This document shows, piece by piece, positions 44,218-54,602 of a stretch of DNA of 64,000 bases (the stretch's first letter is position 1; each line of letters opens with the position of its first letter). The position numbers and the translations under genes are program-made. Under the pieces are notes generated by a model. It saw only the letters and a program-made list of their open reading frames with translations, did not search any database and had not been told where the DNA came from. Origin of the DNA: Pilasporangium apinafurcum (taxonomy: Eukaryota > Oomycota > Peronosporomycetes > Pythiales > Pythiaceae). Location of the stretch: positions 168,607 to 232,606 of the forward strand of contig BCKE01000064.1 in NCBI GenBank assembly GCA_001600495.1, read 5' to 3'.

Positions 44218-44352
44218 ATATAGCATCATTTATTCATCAAATTTACTATATTATTTATTTATAAAGTCAATATATTAGGTAAATAAACTATTTAAATATT
44301 AATATTTTTTATTAAATTATACATTTTTATAGATTATAAAAGGATAAACTGT
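44218..44352. other. AT-rich island
   Basis: About 135 bp of nearly pure A/T, dominated by TTTATT, AATATT and ATTAAAT. This is out of line with the surrounding mixed-composition sequence. It could be a mitochondrial DNA insertion, a decayed transposon end or a matrix-attachment-like stretch; the sequence does not decide. Confidence 0.6.
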
Positions 44353-44530
44353 AGGCATAAACATATTTGAGGATGCCTGATTTTTGTGCTGGCAGCCAGT
44401 GCTCTGATCTTGGGTGAACCCTTTATGAGAAAATGCATGCGCTTTTTTTGTTGTTGTAAAGGGTGTTAAAGCAGTCATTAGAAATGAAGTGTCGGGAATA
44501 TAGCGGTGTGGTGCTGTTCCTCCACGATAA

Positions 44531-44565
44531 TGTTCTCTCTCTCTCTTTCTTTCTTTCTTTCTTCC
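44531..44565. repeat. (CT)n/(CTTT)n pyrimidine tract
   Basis: A CT run passing into CTTT units and ending in cttcc. Simple repeat. Confidence 0.8.
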
Positions 44566-45401
44566 TTTTGCTCTCTCTTATCTCGGTGATGCATGCGCGC
44601 AACATCAGTCCAGTCTCCGTCTGGCCTGATGGCGTGCCAAAGAGGGAAGGATGGACCATGATCTATTAAACCTCTCTTTTTAGCATTTAAAGCCGCATGT
44701 TTCCCCCATTCTGAAAACAGTTATTAAAGAAACCGTATACAGTACTAGACAAACTATTAGAGAAAAACTGTGTACATTCAGCTAAACCCGCAACATCGTT
44801 GCAACTCTCGCCGCCAGATGAGTCATTCGCTCCACCCACGCGTGTCTCCCAAATTTCGTCATGTCCATCTCCATCAATCAGAAAATGCAGCTACCATAAA
44901 ATAATAAAAAAGCACAAACAACCTGCCTATCTGCCACAATTCATAGAAAGAGAGATGGATGGACGGATGGATGGATGGCCAGCTTGCGTAGTTCATCATT
45001 GCTTTTTTTTTCCTATCTTGTCACTTTTATTCCACGACGATTGGGCAGCACATTGAAGGTCGCCGTTGACAGTTATTTCGTTTCCTGTAATCAGGTTCGG
45101 AAGGTGGAGCACGTTTATGAGGTTTTGTATCAACTTGTTCTAACTCGGGAATCCATTAGAGAGTGCCAATCCGCTTGTACTTCTTCAAGTACAAAACTGA
45201 CCTGTTGAAGCAGCGAACGTTAAATGGCTATCGTTGGCTAAAACTGAACTGGGCATGACGTTCGATAGACAGCCAACCAAGCCAATGGATGCCCAAAAAT
45301 CATCCAGGTAGCATCAGGTCTAGTGCAAGAACAAAAGGAGTGACACCGACCACCCTCTTCTTTGTCTTTAATCTTCAATCTCCAGTAATGGTTGTCTAGA
45401 C

Positions 45402-46262
45402 GTGATGGAGACGACAGATTTAGATCAGTTACCACGGTATGTACATCATCGAAAGGTTCCAGGACTGCAGTCACCACACATTTCGCCTATGTATCTTTTG
45501 CTGGTCTGTGTGCTGTCTCCATTTCTATCGCTTGTGGTCGTGCTACTCGTGGAATTGATACCATTGGCACGCCAATCAGATGGCTGATATGCAGATTACG
45601 AGGTCTGACTGAGTTTCTTCACAATTGCAGTGATCGTGTCATAGATCATCACTAGCCAAGTGTGTCTGTTTGTCGATCGACCACAGCTTTCTGAAATTCA
45701 CGTATGGATCGTCACACTCGTGTCCAGCTCCGTGTACGTTGAATTTCTCCTGCTGGTAGCTGCATGTTGGGTCTTCCCAATCCCATTCATAGTAGCAGTG
45801 GATATTAGACCATTTCTAGCCGTGTGGATTGGTCTGTAAATATATTTTGCAGATCAAAACGCGCTATTCGACCAGCGACGACGGTCTCCCAGCGATTCAA
45901 AATGTATTTAGTGTCTACTGGGATCAAAGACTGGTTGTTATGCTCTACCTATGTGCCTTGCGCTACAATCACTTTACTAGTCATTGTTTATGTTGTTTTT
46001 ACCCATAGTAAAGACTGTTATGAAGAACATGATCATATAGGTGTTATCACACCTTGAAGATTTCCACCCTGAGACCCCTGTTGTCACAATAAAGCTTCTC
46101 CATGGACTCTACCTCATCATGTGCATGCAGTCGGCTGTGTTCACGCATACGGAGCTATTTGTAATTGAGTTGGATTGGATGTGGTGCATTCAACTGCAGC
46201 ACTCTGGAATCTGTATAACACCTGTAAGAAGCGCGAACAACGTGACAAAGTCCACGCACTAA
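45402..46262 (+). pseudogene. Decayed copy of the polytopic membrane protein family
   Basis: Translation in shifting frames gives pieces collinear with the intact gene at 28955-30891. MYLLLVCVLSPFLSLVVVLL...ELIPL matches its first span. VFPIPF at about 45775-45790 matches its VYPLPF. MKNMII then HLEDFHPETPVVTIKLLHGL matches its MKNIVAW/HLEDYIPEIVVFSVDLFNSL. Several in-frame stops (for example ending the first piece at 45587, and TAG after MKNMII) and frame changes interrupt it. Similarity further downstream to about 46550 is doubtful. Confidence 0.8.
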
Positions 46263-47235
46263 TGGTGGTATGGATGACATAACACCTACAGGAGGCAAAA
46301 TAGATTTGATCCCAATAGTCCACGAATTCTTAAAGTATTCTGATGAGCTGAGCTCCATGCAATTGTGCAAGCTTCGCCTGCAAACAACCATCATGTACCT
46401 CTTGTTCCGATAGCAGATGCGTATACTGCAAGAATTACGCCTGGTGATCGAGAGAATGACGATTTACTGGTTTCCAGACCATCAAGCGACTGCTTGGGTC
46501 TTTATAACCATCGTTATGAACCAGAAAGAGTTGCAGCAGGCTAAATGAAGGCATAATTTATCAGTATAATGATCAGCTCAAATAAAGCAAACAAGCGCTG
46601 ATGATGGCTAGAAGTGTCATGTTTCTTCTTCTGATATAGCTATCAAGCGGCTAACATTAGCCATCGCAGCTTATTCGCAAAATTATCGAAACTGCTATCG
46701 CCTTCATCGAGAGCATTAATAACTGTTTCATTGGAGTTTTGATCCATCCGCGATGGTGGCGACACCAACATAGAAAAAAATCAAACGGTTATAGTGATTG
46801 CGCGCCCATTGCGAGTGCCCATCACGTTTTATCATCATCATCGTAACGCTCACCAGATAGGAATGCTGCTATATTCGCCAACATGATATTTTTGACAATG
46901 ATGACATGATTTTCGAGCGTAGACCTGTGTTTCGCTTCAAATGCCAGGTCAACCTTGCTGAGACGTCGATGATACATCCCATTTAGAATTTTTGTTAGAT
47001 GCGTGAGCTATTTTTGTGTAGACTCATGTCAGATGAATCTACAAAAATAGTCTTCCTTATCCAGCGGCAGCATTCCAAAACAACCTCGATCCGTATCGTT
47101 GGCCGATGCTTTAGCCGGTCAATGACTTCCTCCTCTCTCAGTTCACAATTCGCCTTAGCGGTGAACGATCAATAATTTGTTGCTTGGACACCTCACAGCT
47201 CAACATCTTGAAGTCTCTATCCTCTCATTTTGTCG
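46263..47235. promoter_or_regulatory. Upstream region of ABCG transporter 2
   Basis: About 970 bp. Short frames at 46263-46540 might be a tail of the preceding pseudogene. The rest must include the ABCG 2 promoter. No other feature recognised. Confidence 0.4.
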
Positions 47236-50200
47236 ATGGGAGGGAAAAAAGAGACTCCCGAAGATGTGCAAGTCGCCAAGACACTGCTCGCATTTGGCGC
47301 GCAGGATCTCCATAACCATATGGCTACTACAGTCGAGAGCGCGCTCGGGCGAACGCTGCCACAGATGGATGTGCGATTCCAGGACCTGAGCATCGCTGCT
47401 GACGTAGTCGTGTTGAAGGACAATGACCCCGCTGCCAATCTACCGACAATCGCGAATACCGTCAAGAAAAGCCTTACCAAGTTCTCGCTCAAGAAGCACG
47501 TCGAACGTAAGCAAATCCTCAACAAGATCAGCGGCGTCTTTGAACCAGGTACGATCACTCTGGTGCTAGGTCAACCCGGATCGGGCAAGTCATCGTTGAT
47601 GAAGATTCTTAGTGGACGGTTCCCACTCGAGAAGAACGTCGTTGTGGAGGGCGAGATCACGTTCAACGGCAAGAAGCAAAAGGAATTCAAGGACCGTCTA
47701 CCGCAGTTTGTGTCTTATGTGAATCAGCGCGACAAGCACTTCCCGACACTCACGGTCAAGGAGACGCTGCAGTTTGCGCACGCTTTCTGCGGGAAAACAC
47801 TGAGTAAACGCGAGGAGGCGGTCTTCAATACGAACGCGAGTTCTCCGGAGCAAAAGAAGGCCGGACTGGACGTAGCCCGTGTGCTGACGCGCTACATGCC
47901 GGAAATTGTGCTCCAGCAAATGGGACTCCAGGTCTGCCAAGACACCATTGTCGGGAACGCAATGGTGCGTGGTATCTCTGGTGGCCAGCGCAAGCGTGTG
48001 ACGACAGCCGAGATGCAATTCGGACGCAAACTCGTGCAGATCATGGATGAGATCAGCACGGGGCTCGACAGCGCCGCGACATTCGATATTGTCAACACAC
48101 AACGCAGTCTCGCCAAGAAACTGCACAAAACTATCGTGATCTCGTTGCTCCAACCTTCACCCGAAGTATTTGCGCTCTTTGATAACGTGCTCATCCTGAA
48201 CGATGGTGAGCTTATGTACCACGGACCATGTGATAAAGTAGTCGAGTATTTCCAAGATCTGGGCTTCCAATGTCCTCCACGGCGGGATGTCGCAGATTTT
48301 CTGCTCGATTTGGGAACGGATCAACAATCGCAATACGAAGTTGATCGTGTTGGCGGTGGGAAACCACTACGGCTCGCGAGCGACTTTGCTAAGGTGTTTA
48401 AAGAATCCGAGATCTACCAATCGACGCTGCAGCACCTACGTGAGCCCGTGAACCAAGTGCTTTTGGATGACCTCAAAGATTTCCTCGAAACCCGCCCAGC
48501 ATTCAGCCAGAGCTTCCTGGACAACACCAGGTGGCTCATGAAGCGCCAACTGATGATCACGCTGCGTAATACGGCATTCATCAAAGGCAGGGCTGTGATG
48601 GTAATCATCATGGCATTGCTCTACGGTAGTGTCTACTACCAGTTTCATCCGACAAACGTGCAAGTCGTCATGGGTATGATCTTCGCGGCTGTCCTGTTCC
48701 TCTCGCTTGGTCAGGCGTCGCAGATCCCGACGTACGTCGAAGCGCGCGAAGTGTTTTATAAACAACGCGGTGCAAATTTCTTTCGTACTGGCGCATATGT
48801 CTTGGCGTGCTCGGTCAGTCAGCTCCCCATGGCTATCGGCGAGACGGCTATCTTTGGAACTATTGTCTACTGGATGTGTGGGTTCGTATCTGAAGGCAGC
48901 ACGTACGGGATCTTTGAGCTCATGCTGCTACTCACGAATCTGACGTTTGCGGCATTTTTCTTCTTTCTTTCGGCCATATCACCAGATTTACACATCGCTA
49001 AACCACTGTCGATGGTGACGGTTCTTTTCTTCGTGCTCTTTGCCGGTTTTGTAATCTCGAAAGATCAAATGCCAGACTATGTCGTCTGGATTTACTGGAT
49101 CAATCCGATCGCCTGGTGTCTGCGCAGTCTTGCTGTGAATCAATATCGTGACAAGAGCTTTGAATCCTGCATCTACGGTGGTATTGATTACTGCAGCCAG
49201 TTCAACATGAATCCAGGGAAGTATTACCTGTCGCTGTTCGATGTCCCGTCAGAGAAATCCTGGATAGGATATGGCATTATCTTCATGATCGTGTCGTATA
49301 TTGTCTTTATGGTCATCTCCTTCCTTACTCTTGAATACAAACGATACGAGACCATGGCCTCACACACAAGCGTCACCAAGATCGATGTGGAAGCCTGTGC
49401 CGATGAAATCATACGACGTGACACTGCCATTCGCATGTCGGCTCTAGCTGTAGAGCAAGACACAGAAGCACCAACTACTAAAACAACCACCCATGTGACG
49501 CCTGTGACACTTGCGTTCCAAGATCTCTGGTATTCTGTGCCTAATCCGAAAAATCCCAAGGAATCCATCGACTTACTCAAAGGTGTGACTGGATATGCGG
49601 CGCCAGGAACGATGACAGCGCTCATGGGGTCCTCGGGTGCAGGGAAAACGACGTTGATGGATGTGATTGCTGGCCGAAAGACTGGTGGCACTATTCGCGG
49701 CAAAATTCTCTTGAACGGTCATCCTGCCACTGATCTAGCCATTCGCCGCTGCACGGGCTATTGTGAGCAAATGGACATCCATTCCGAAGCGTCAACGATC
49801 CGTGAAGCATTAATATTCAGCGCATTCCTGCGTCAACCTAGTTCCATTCCAGCAGCTGTCAAGTATGATTCCGTGCGCGAATGTCTGGATCTGTTGGACT
49901 TGAACGCCATCGCTGACAATATCATCCGTGGGAGCTCCACGGAACAGATGAAGCGCCTTACAATTGGAGTTGAGCTCGCAGCGCAACCAAGTGTGCTGTT
50001 CTTGGATGAACCCACCAGTGGACTGGACGCCCGTTCTGCCAAAGTTATCATGGATGGTGTACGCAAAGTTGCCAATAGTGGCCGCACAGTTGTCTGCACG
50101 ATCCACCAGCCGTCATCGGAGGTTTTCCTGCTCTTCGATCGTCTGTTGCTCCTCAAGCGCGGCGGTGAGACTGTTTTTAATGGCGACGTTGGTCCACAAT

Positions 50201-51330
50201 GCGCTCACTTGATCGCGCATTTCGAGGCCATTCCTGGTATCAAACCGATCCCCGTAGGTTATAATCCTGCGACGTGGATGCTCGAATGCATTGGTGCAGG
50301 CGTGAGTAGCAGTGCTTCGGGAAGTGAAGAGACAAATTTTGTTGAAATTTTCCAAGCCAGCACCTTGAAACAGTGCCTGGACGACGAAATGAACCAGGAT
50401 GGTGTGTTACGGCCATCATCCACTGTTGCTGCTCTCACATTTGATAAGAATTTTGCGAGCGACTGGAAGACACAAATGAAGTTTTTGTTGATGCGATTCT
50501 TTAATCTGTACTGGCGCACGGCATCGTACAATCTCACGCGACTAGTGATCGCCATTTTTCTCGCCGTGCTGTTCGGAATCATCTACGTCACCAGTGGTTA
50601 CAAAACGTACCAGCAGATCAACGGTGGTGTTGGCATGATCTTCCTCACTACACTCTTCAACGGTATGATCTCATTCAACAGCGTGTTGCCGCTTGCCACC
50701 GAAGAGCGTGCGGCATTTTACCGAGAGAAAGCAGCGCAAATGTACCACCCCTTTTGGTATTTCCTTGGGACTACATTCGCGGAAATTCCGTATGTGCTGG
50801 CAAGCACGCTGCTGTTCACGGTCATTTTCTTCCCAATGGTTGGCTTCGTTGGATTTGTCAACGGTCTGCTCTACTGGATCACACTCTTCCTCATCGTCTT
50901 GCTCTCGACCTATATGGGCCAGTTCTTGGCGTACGCCATGCCGAGTATTGAGGTCGCTGCGATCATTGGTGTGTTGCTCAACTCAATCTACTTCCTGTTT
51001 ACGGGTTTTAATCCACCAACGCACAGCATCCCTAGCGGCTACATGTGGATTCACTACATCACACCCCATCACTATGCGCTGAGCAACTTGATAGCATTGG
51101 CGTTGGGTGATTGCCCGGCTGACGATAACGGGGATGCACTTGGTTGCAGCACCGTCGAGTCTGCACCAGTCACACTCGGTACCCTTACGGTTAAGGAATA
51201 TGTTGATCGCATCTTTGGTGCCTCACGTGACGACATTCCTCAGAATTTCGGCATCATCATTGCCTTCATTGTTGGTTTCCGCATTTTGGCATTGCTTTGC
51301 TTGCGGTACGTGAACCATCAAAAGCGGTAA
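47236..51330 (+). CDS. Full-size ABCG/PDR transporter 2
   Basis: Paralogue of the transporter at 24610-28713; 1364 aa from the ATG at 47236, single exon. The layout is the same: NBD1 Walker A GQPGSGKSS (about 112), signature ISGGQRKRVT, Walker B VQIMDEISTGLDS, TMD1 (about 445-695), NBD2 Walker A GSSGAGKTT (about 798), GSSTEQMKRLT, VLFLDEPTSG, TMD2, and an identical C-terminal YVNHQKR. The same NBD1 Gln and NBD2 His occupy the H-loop positions. Differences concentrate in the first 30 residues, the NBD1-TMD1 linker and the linker before NBD2 (about 700-770), where substrate or regulatory divergence is likely (inference). Confidence 0.95.
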   Translation: MGGKKETPEDVQVAKTLLAFGAQDLHNHMATTVESALGRTLPQMDVRFQDLSIAADVVVLKDNDPAANLPTIANTVKKSLTKFSLKKHVERKQILNKISGVFEPGTITLVLGQPGSGKSSLMKILSGRFPLEKNVVVEGEITFNGKKQKEFKDRLPQFVSYVNQRDKHFPTLTVKETLQFAHAFCGKTLSKREEAVFNTNASSPEQKKAGLDVARVLTRYMPEIVLQQMGLQVCQDTIVGNAMVRGISGGQRKRVTTAEMQFGRKLVQIMDEISTGLDSAATFDIVNTQRSLAKKLHKTIVISLLQPSPEVFALFDNVLILNDGELMYHGPCDKVVEYFQDLGFQCPPRRDVADFLLDLGTDQQSQYEVDRVGGGKPLRLASDFAKVFKESEIYQSTLQHLREPVNQVLLDDLKDFLETRPAFSQSFLDNTRWLMKRQLMITLRNTAFIKGRAVMVIIMALLYGSVYYQFHPTNVQVVMGMIFAAVLFLSLGQASQIPTYVEAREVFYKQRGANFFRTGAYVLACSVSQLPMAIGETAIFGTIVYWMCGFVSEGSTYGIFELMLLLTNLTFAAFFFFLSAISPDLHIAKPLSMVTVLFFVLFAGFVISKDQMPDYVVWIYWINPIAWCLRSLAVNQYRDKSFESCIYGGIDYCSQFNMNPGKYYLSLFDVPSEKSWIGYGIIFMIVSYIVFMVISFLTLEYKRYETMASHTSVTKIDVEACADEIIRRDTAIRMSALAVEQDTEAPTTKTTTHVTPVTLAFQDLWYSVPNPKNPKESIDLLKGVTGYAAPGTMTALMGSSGAGKTTLMDVIAGRKTGGTIRGKILLNGHPATDLAIRRCTGYCEQMDIHSEASTIREALIFSAFLRQPSSIPAAVKYDSVRECLDLLDLNAIADNIIRGSSTEQMKRLTIGVELAAQPSVLFLDEPTSGLDARSAKVIMDGVRKVANSGRTVVCTIHQPSSEVFLLFDRLLLLKRGGETVFNGDVGPQCAHLIAHFEAIPGIKPIPVGYNPATWMLECIGAGVSSSASGSEETNFVEIFQASTLKQCLDDEMNQDGVLRPSSTVAALTFDKNFASDWKTQMKFLLMRFFNLYWRTASYNLTRLVIAIFLAVLFGIIYVTSGYKTYQQINGGVGMIFLTTLFNGMISFNSVLPLATEERAAFYREKAAQMYHPFWYFLGTTFAEIPYVLASTLLFTVIFFPMVGFVGFVNGLLYWITLFLIVLLSTYMGQFLAYAMPSIEVAAIIGVLLNSIYFLFTGFNPPTHSIPSGYMWIHYITPHHYALSNLIALALGDCPADDNGDALGCSTVESAPVTLGTLTVKEYVDRIFGASRDDIPQNFGIIIAFIVGFRILALLCLRYVNHQKR

Positions 51331-52390
51331 ATATTTTCCCCTTCAACGGTAACTATTTCATTCTCCAAACGGTAAATAGGAATAGTATATATCTCTATTT
51401 TTTTTTTATTGATATGAAGCCATTTTCAGTAGTGATACTGTAAAGAGAAAAAAAAAAATACAGCTTTACCGTTTCCTTTGACATAATTTCCCGTTGTTCT
51501 CTCAACTGTATGCATCCATCCAACGGTAATATTCCCACCGCGACGGCTGCCATTTCGGGTTGAAGTTGGACAAGATTCGAAACCAGCGCACACGTCAGTG
51601 AACCTCTCATTGGTTCCTTCCACCGCGCGTCACTGCTTTTCCCGTCCAACCATTCCGCTCACCGATAAAACAGCCAACCAGTGACGGAAAAAGTAAAGAA
51701 GTGCGTTATCCTTCCACTCTCGCCATGTGGTTCGCTCGCGCATTTTTTGTCTGTCACGATAGCCTCCCGTTTCCATTCTTTGCTTTACATCTCCATCCGT
51801 TTCTTCTTGTCCTTCATGTTCTTCTTGGTTGGTTAGTTGAAGGTAGTGAAGATTCAATAAGCCAGTGAAATATCTCGCTACGTCTCTACTTATGTATGTG
51901 GCTTATCGCGACATGTCGCACGCATCATGACTACAACTGCACAGAGGAAAAAGTAGATTCGGGTTTTGATGACTTTGAACGCTTACGATCTCGTGGGTTG
52001 GAAGCCCGACCCCAGCCCTGGAAATCAGCGTCGGTTCGCATCATCGCTAATCCTCTGCATGGACGCGAGGCCACACAGTGTCATCGGTAGATCCCACGGG
52101 TACGGGTCTCGTGATTGGCTCTGGCCCGCTGTGACATCATGCGACGTGGCCTTGGACCTGTAGCCGAAGCACCTCGTCACGGTGGGTTTGCCGTTTGCTG
52201 GGGTAGAAACGCGTCGCCCATCGTTGCTGTTCGCTCAGCGTGTGCTGTTCTTCAACAACGAACAAACATGCAGCAACGCAACTGACCCATCCACACGTAC
52301 GCACTTGACGTTGAGCGTGAGTGGAGAGTGAGTAAGTGAATTCCTCCATTTTTCAATTCCTCTACCATTAGACAAACATACACACAGAGA
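51331..52390. promoter_or_regulatory. Spacer between ABCG 2 and kinase 2
   Basis: About 1.06 kb. The first 200 bp contain repeated cggtaa motifs (cggtaaatat at 51325, caacggtaac at 51344, aacggtaaat at 51368, and ttaccgtttc and caacggtaat further on). Near the end, cctccatttttcaattcc (52343-52360) resembles the oomycete initiator plus flanking element and lies about 30 bp before the kinase ATG, a plausible transcription start. No gene is supported. Confidence 0.4.
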
Positions 52391-53377
52391 ATGGCGCTCT
52401 GCTATGAACAAGAATGCGGTGCTCCCGTGCTTCCGCTTCCACCACCTCCTCCCCCATCTGTAGTTACCTCAACCTCAACCTCACCGCATCAACCACGACG
52501 CCGCGTTCGCGTCACCCGTCAGCTTGATCGCGATATTTACTTGGGGCAGATGTGGATGAAGGATGAAAATGACAACGATGCTTCTTGCTCTTTTTCGGAG
52601 CGTGAAGTAGTTTTAAAGACTGGCGGTCAGCTACAACGCACAGCTGAAGGGAAATTCGTCGGACCATGGCGTGAGTGGTATGTCGCGCACCAGTTAAAGG
52701 CACTCGGTGGCCACCGTAATGTCGTCACATTCTACGATTCCTACATGCAACCGGATGGCCATGTCTGCTTCGTGATGGAGCACTGCTGCGATGGCGACTT
52801 GCTCTCGTATCTGCTCACGCAACCACAGAACCGTCTCCCACAACACGAAGCGCTTCGGTTGTTCCTGCAAATCGCTCGTGGAGTCGACTTTCTACACAGA
52901 AACAACATCGCACATCGTGATTTGTCACTCGAGAACATTTTCTTGTGCGATGGTGTAGCCAAGATTGGGGACTTTGGTCTAAGTACCCCCGCGCACACAT
53001 CTGCCACTGGTTGTGTCGGTAAAACCCAGTATGTCGCCCCTGAAGTTGTAAGCAACCCGAAGCGATATGATCCTGTGCAGGCCGATATCTGGTCACTCGG
53101 TATAATTTTATTTATGATGCTGACTGGTGCGCCACTCGTGCCGTTCGCATCCTCCAAAACCCCAGAATTCCGTGCAGTCCAAACGTTAGGATGCCGGGGT
53201 GTATTGAAACTCTGGCAGTTAGACGGGCTCTTCTCCTTTGCGACGGTGGATATGCTAGCGACGCTGCTGCAGTGTGATCCTGCTAAGCGGTTCCAGACTC
53301 TCGAGCAGGTACTCAACCACCCAGCGCTGTTGGCAGCAGCCCAACGGGAAGCCAAAGTAGAAGAACTGTCGCCGTAA
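52391..53377 (+). CDS. Atypical protein kinase 2 (HRD form)
   Basis: Paralogue of kinase 1, 328 aa, ATG at 52391, single exon. A Pro-rich stretch (residues 15-35) and a basic RRRVRVTR segment precede the kinase fold. Key residues: Lys76 in EVVLK, helix-C Glu95 in WREW, HRDLSLEN (175-182), GDFG (193-196) and APE (216-218). The nucleotide-binding loop is degenerate, IYLGQMW, as in kinase 1. A 20-residue extra segment lies between the lysine strand and helix C, at the same place as the serine run in kinase 1. Catalysis is plausible because the Lys, Asp and DFG residues are intact. The pair defines a small divergent kinase group; no named family is claimed. Confidence 0.88.
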   Translation: MALCYEQECGAPVLPLPPPPPPSVVTSTSTSPHQPRRRVRVTRQLDRDIYLGQMWMKDENDNDASCSFSEREVVLKTGGQLQRTAEGKFVGPWREWYVAHQLKALGGHRNVVTFYDSYMQPDGHVCFVMEHCCDGDLLSYLLTQPQNRLPQHEALRLFLQIARGVDFLHRNNIAHRDLSLENIFLCDGVAKIGDFGLSTPAHTSATGCVGKTQYVAPEVVSNPKRYDPVQADIWSLGIILFMMLTGAPLVPFASSKTPEFRAVQTLGCRGVLKLWQLDGLFSFATVDMLATLLQCDPAKRFQTLEQVLNHPALLAAAQREAKVEELSP

Positions 53378-53704
53378 AACTTTTTAGGGTGAAACAATGT
53401 TAGGGCAATTAAATTATATAGTTAGTGTGATTTTGAAAAGCATAACAAAACGTTTTGATTAGCGTGGACGGAGTGCTATAAAAATAAAACAAGTATTTGA
53501 TTATTTCGTATTGATGCACCTCTATACTTTTTTGTATTCTCTCCAGTTTTAAGCAATGACGCCCGAGACAGCGTGCTCCAAGTATCAGAATCTCGATCAT
53601 CTCGACCATACTTACAAAGTCAGAGTAGACAGTCATTTTCACATGCTGATTCCTCGACACTTCAACAAAGAGCAGTGCTTATTGACTCTATTGATGGTGT
53701 CGTC

Positions 53705-54319
53705 TTACTGTATACAACAAGTCGTATTGGACAATTTCCGTTTTGTTGGTTTCGTTGTACCTTTGTCCTCTGCACTGATACTGCTCACTTTTGCATGAGT
53801 AAACAGCCCGCGCGATAACAAAGACGTTGAGGGAGCGGAAGCAGTGCTTGAACTGTTTGTCGATGCTCGACGGCGAGCGTCTTGGATGCGTCTCAATGAA
53901 TCTTGACTCCCCAGCACTGATCCGGCTGTAGCTCGTCGGCGACGTGGCGAATGTAAGTTGACCATCACTTTCATCGGCAGCTCAAATTTTTCTTGAATCA
54001 CGGAAGGTTGGAATGGTGTTATCGTGATCATCGACTGTGAGTCTCTGCTCTCTGTCCGCTTCTCGCTTTCATAGTCGTAAATTTCCTCGCGTTTTTCGTC
54101 AATCACAGGTTGATTGGGCATAGAGGAAATGATTTTGTGGCTGTTGGAAATTTTTATACGAGGCACTTCGACGGAGGTGCTTGGACCGAAATCACTTGTT
54201 TTCCGTCCTTTCTTCTTAGATTGACGCCTGAATCCAGAATCTTGATGACGGAGAGGCGGTGGTGGGACTTCACATGTTTCTCGCGCATCCTCGGCGGTTG
54301 AAATAGCGACAACATTCAT
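53705..54319 (-). CDS. Hypothetical protein ending in a CaaX-like motif
   Basis: 204 aa from the ATG at 54319 (the longer frame starts at a TTG). Low-complexity, highly charged and Ser-rich: a VPPPPLRHQDSGFRRQSKKK basic segment, SPRRRRATAGS, and a Ser/Thr-rich end. The last residues are KPTKRKLSNTTCCIQ: a polybasic patch followed by C-C-I-Q, which fits a farnesylation CaaX box as in small GTPases. There is no GTPase fold. Caution: the codons at the end contain ATACAGTAAGA, which could be a splice donor instead of the terminus. No family recognised; membrane tethering is inference. Confidence 0.5.
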   Translation of the reverse strand: MNVVAISTAEDARETCEVPPPPLRHQDSGFRRQSKKKGRKTSDFGPSTSVEVPRIKISNSHKIISSMPNQPVIDEKREEIYDYESEKRTESRDSQSMITITPFQPSVIQEKFELPMKVMVNLHSPRRRRATAGSVLGSQDSLRRIQDARRRASTNSSSTASAPSTSLLSRGLFTHAKVSSISAEDKGTTKPTKRKLSNTTCCIQ

Positions 54320-54602
54320 TTTCTTCAATTGGAGGCTCTGTATCGTTATCTGCTCTTAGCAGGAAGATGAGCGACGAATAATGGCTGGCGTGACATGCCC
54401 CCAAACAAATCTACACCCAGTGCTCGGACTAAGAATAGCTTAATCAACTGCGTACCAGTATCATTTACGTGACATGGTGACTCAGCAATCGAGGTAAGTA
54501 AGGAGCAATCCAATTCGGCCTGACTATTCCGTAATAGAAATCAAGTTTTGATAGTCATTCATTCACCATCATACTATTCAGTCAAGCGCTTTTTTTATCC
54601 CA

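Larger units (their letters stand above)
43809..45401. other. Intergenic region with simple repeats and an AT-rich island
   Basis: About 1.6 kb upstream of kinase 1. It contains a purine-rich GGAGGA tract (about 43880-43990), an AT-rich island (44218-44352), a CT/CTTT pyrimidine tract (about 44531-44565) and an ATGG tetranucleotide run (about 44953-44981). No gene is supported. Confidence 0.6.

Noticed and set aside
47698-48153. 151-codon antisense frame within ABCG 2
   Set aside because: It lies opposite the NBD1 coding sequence; a codon-bias shadow with no independent signals.
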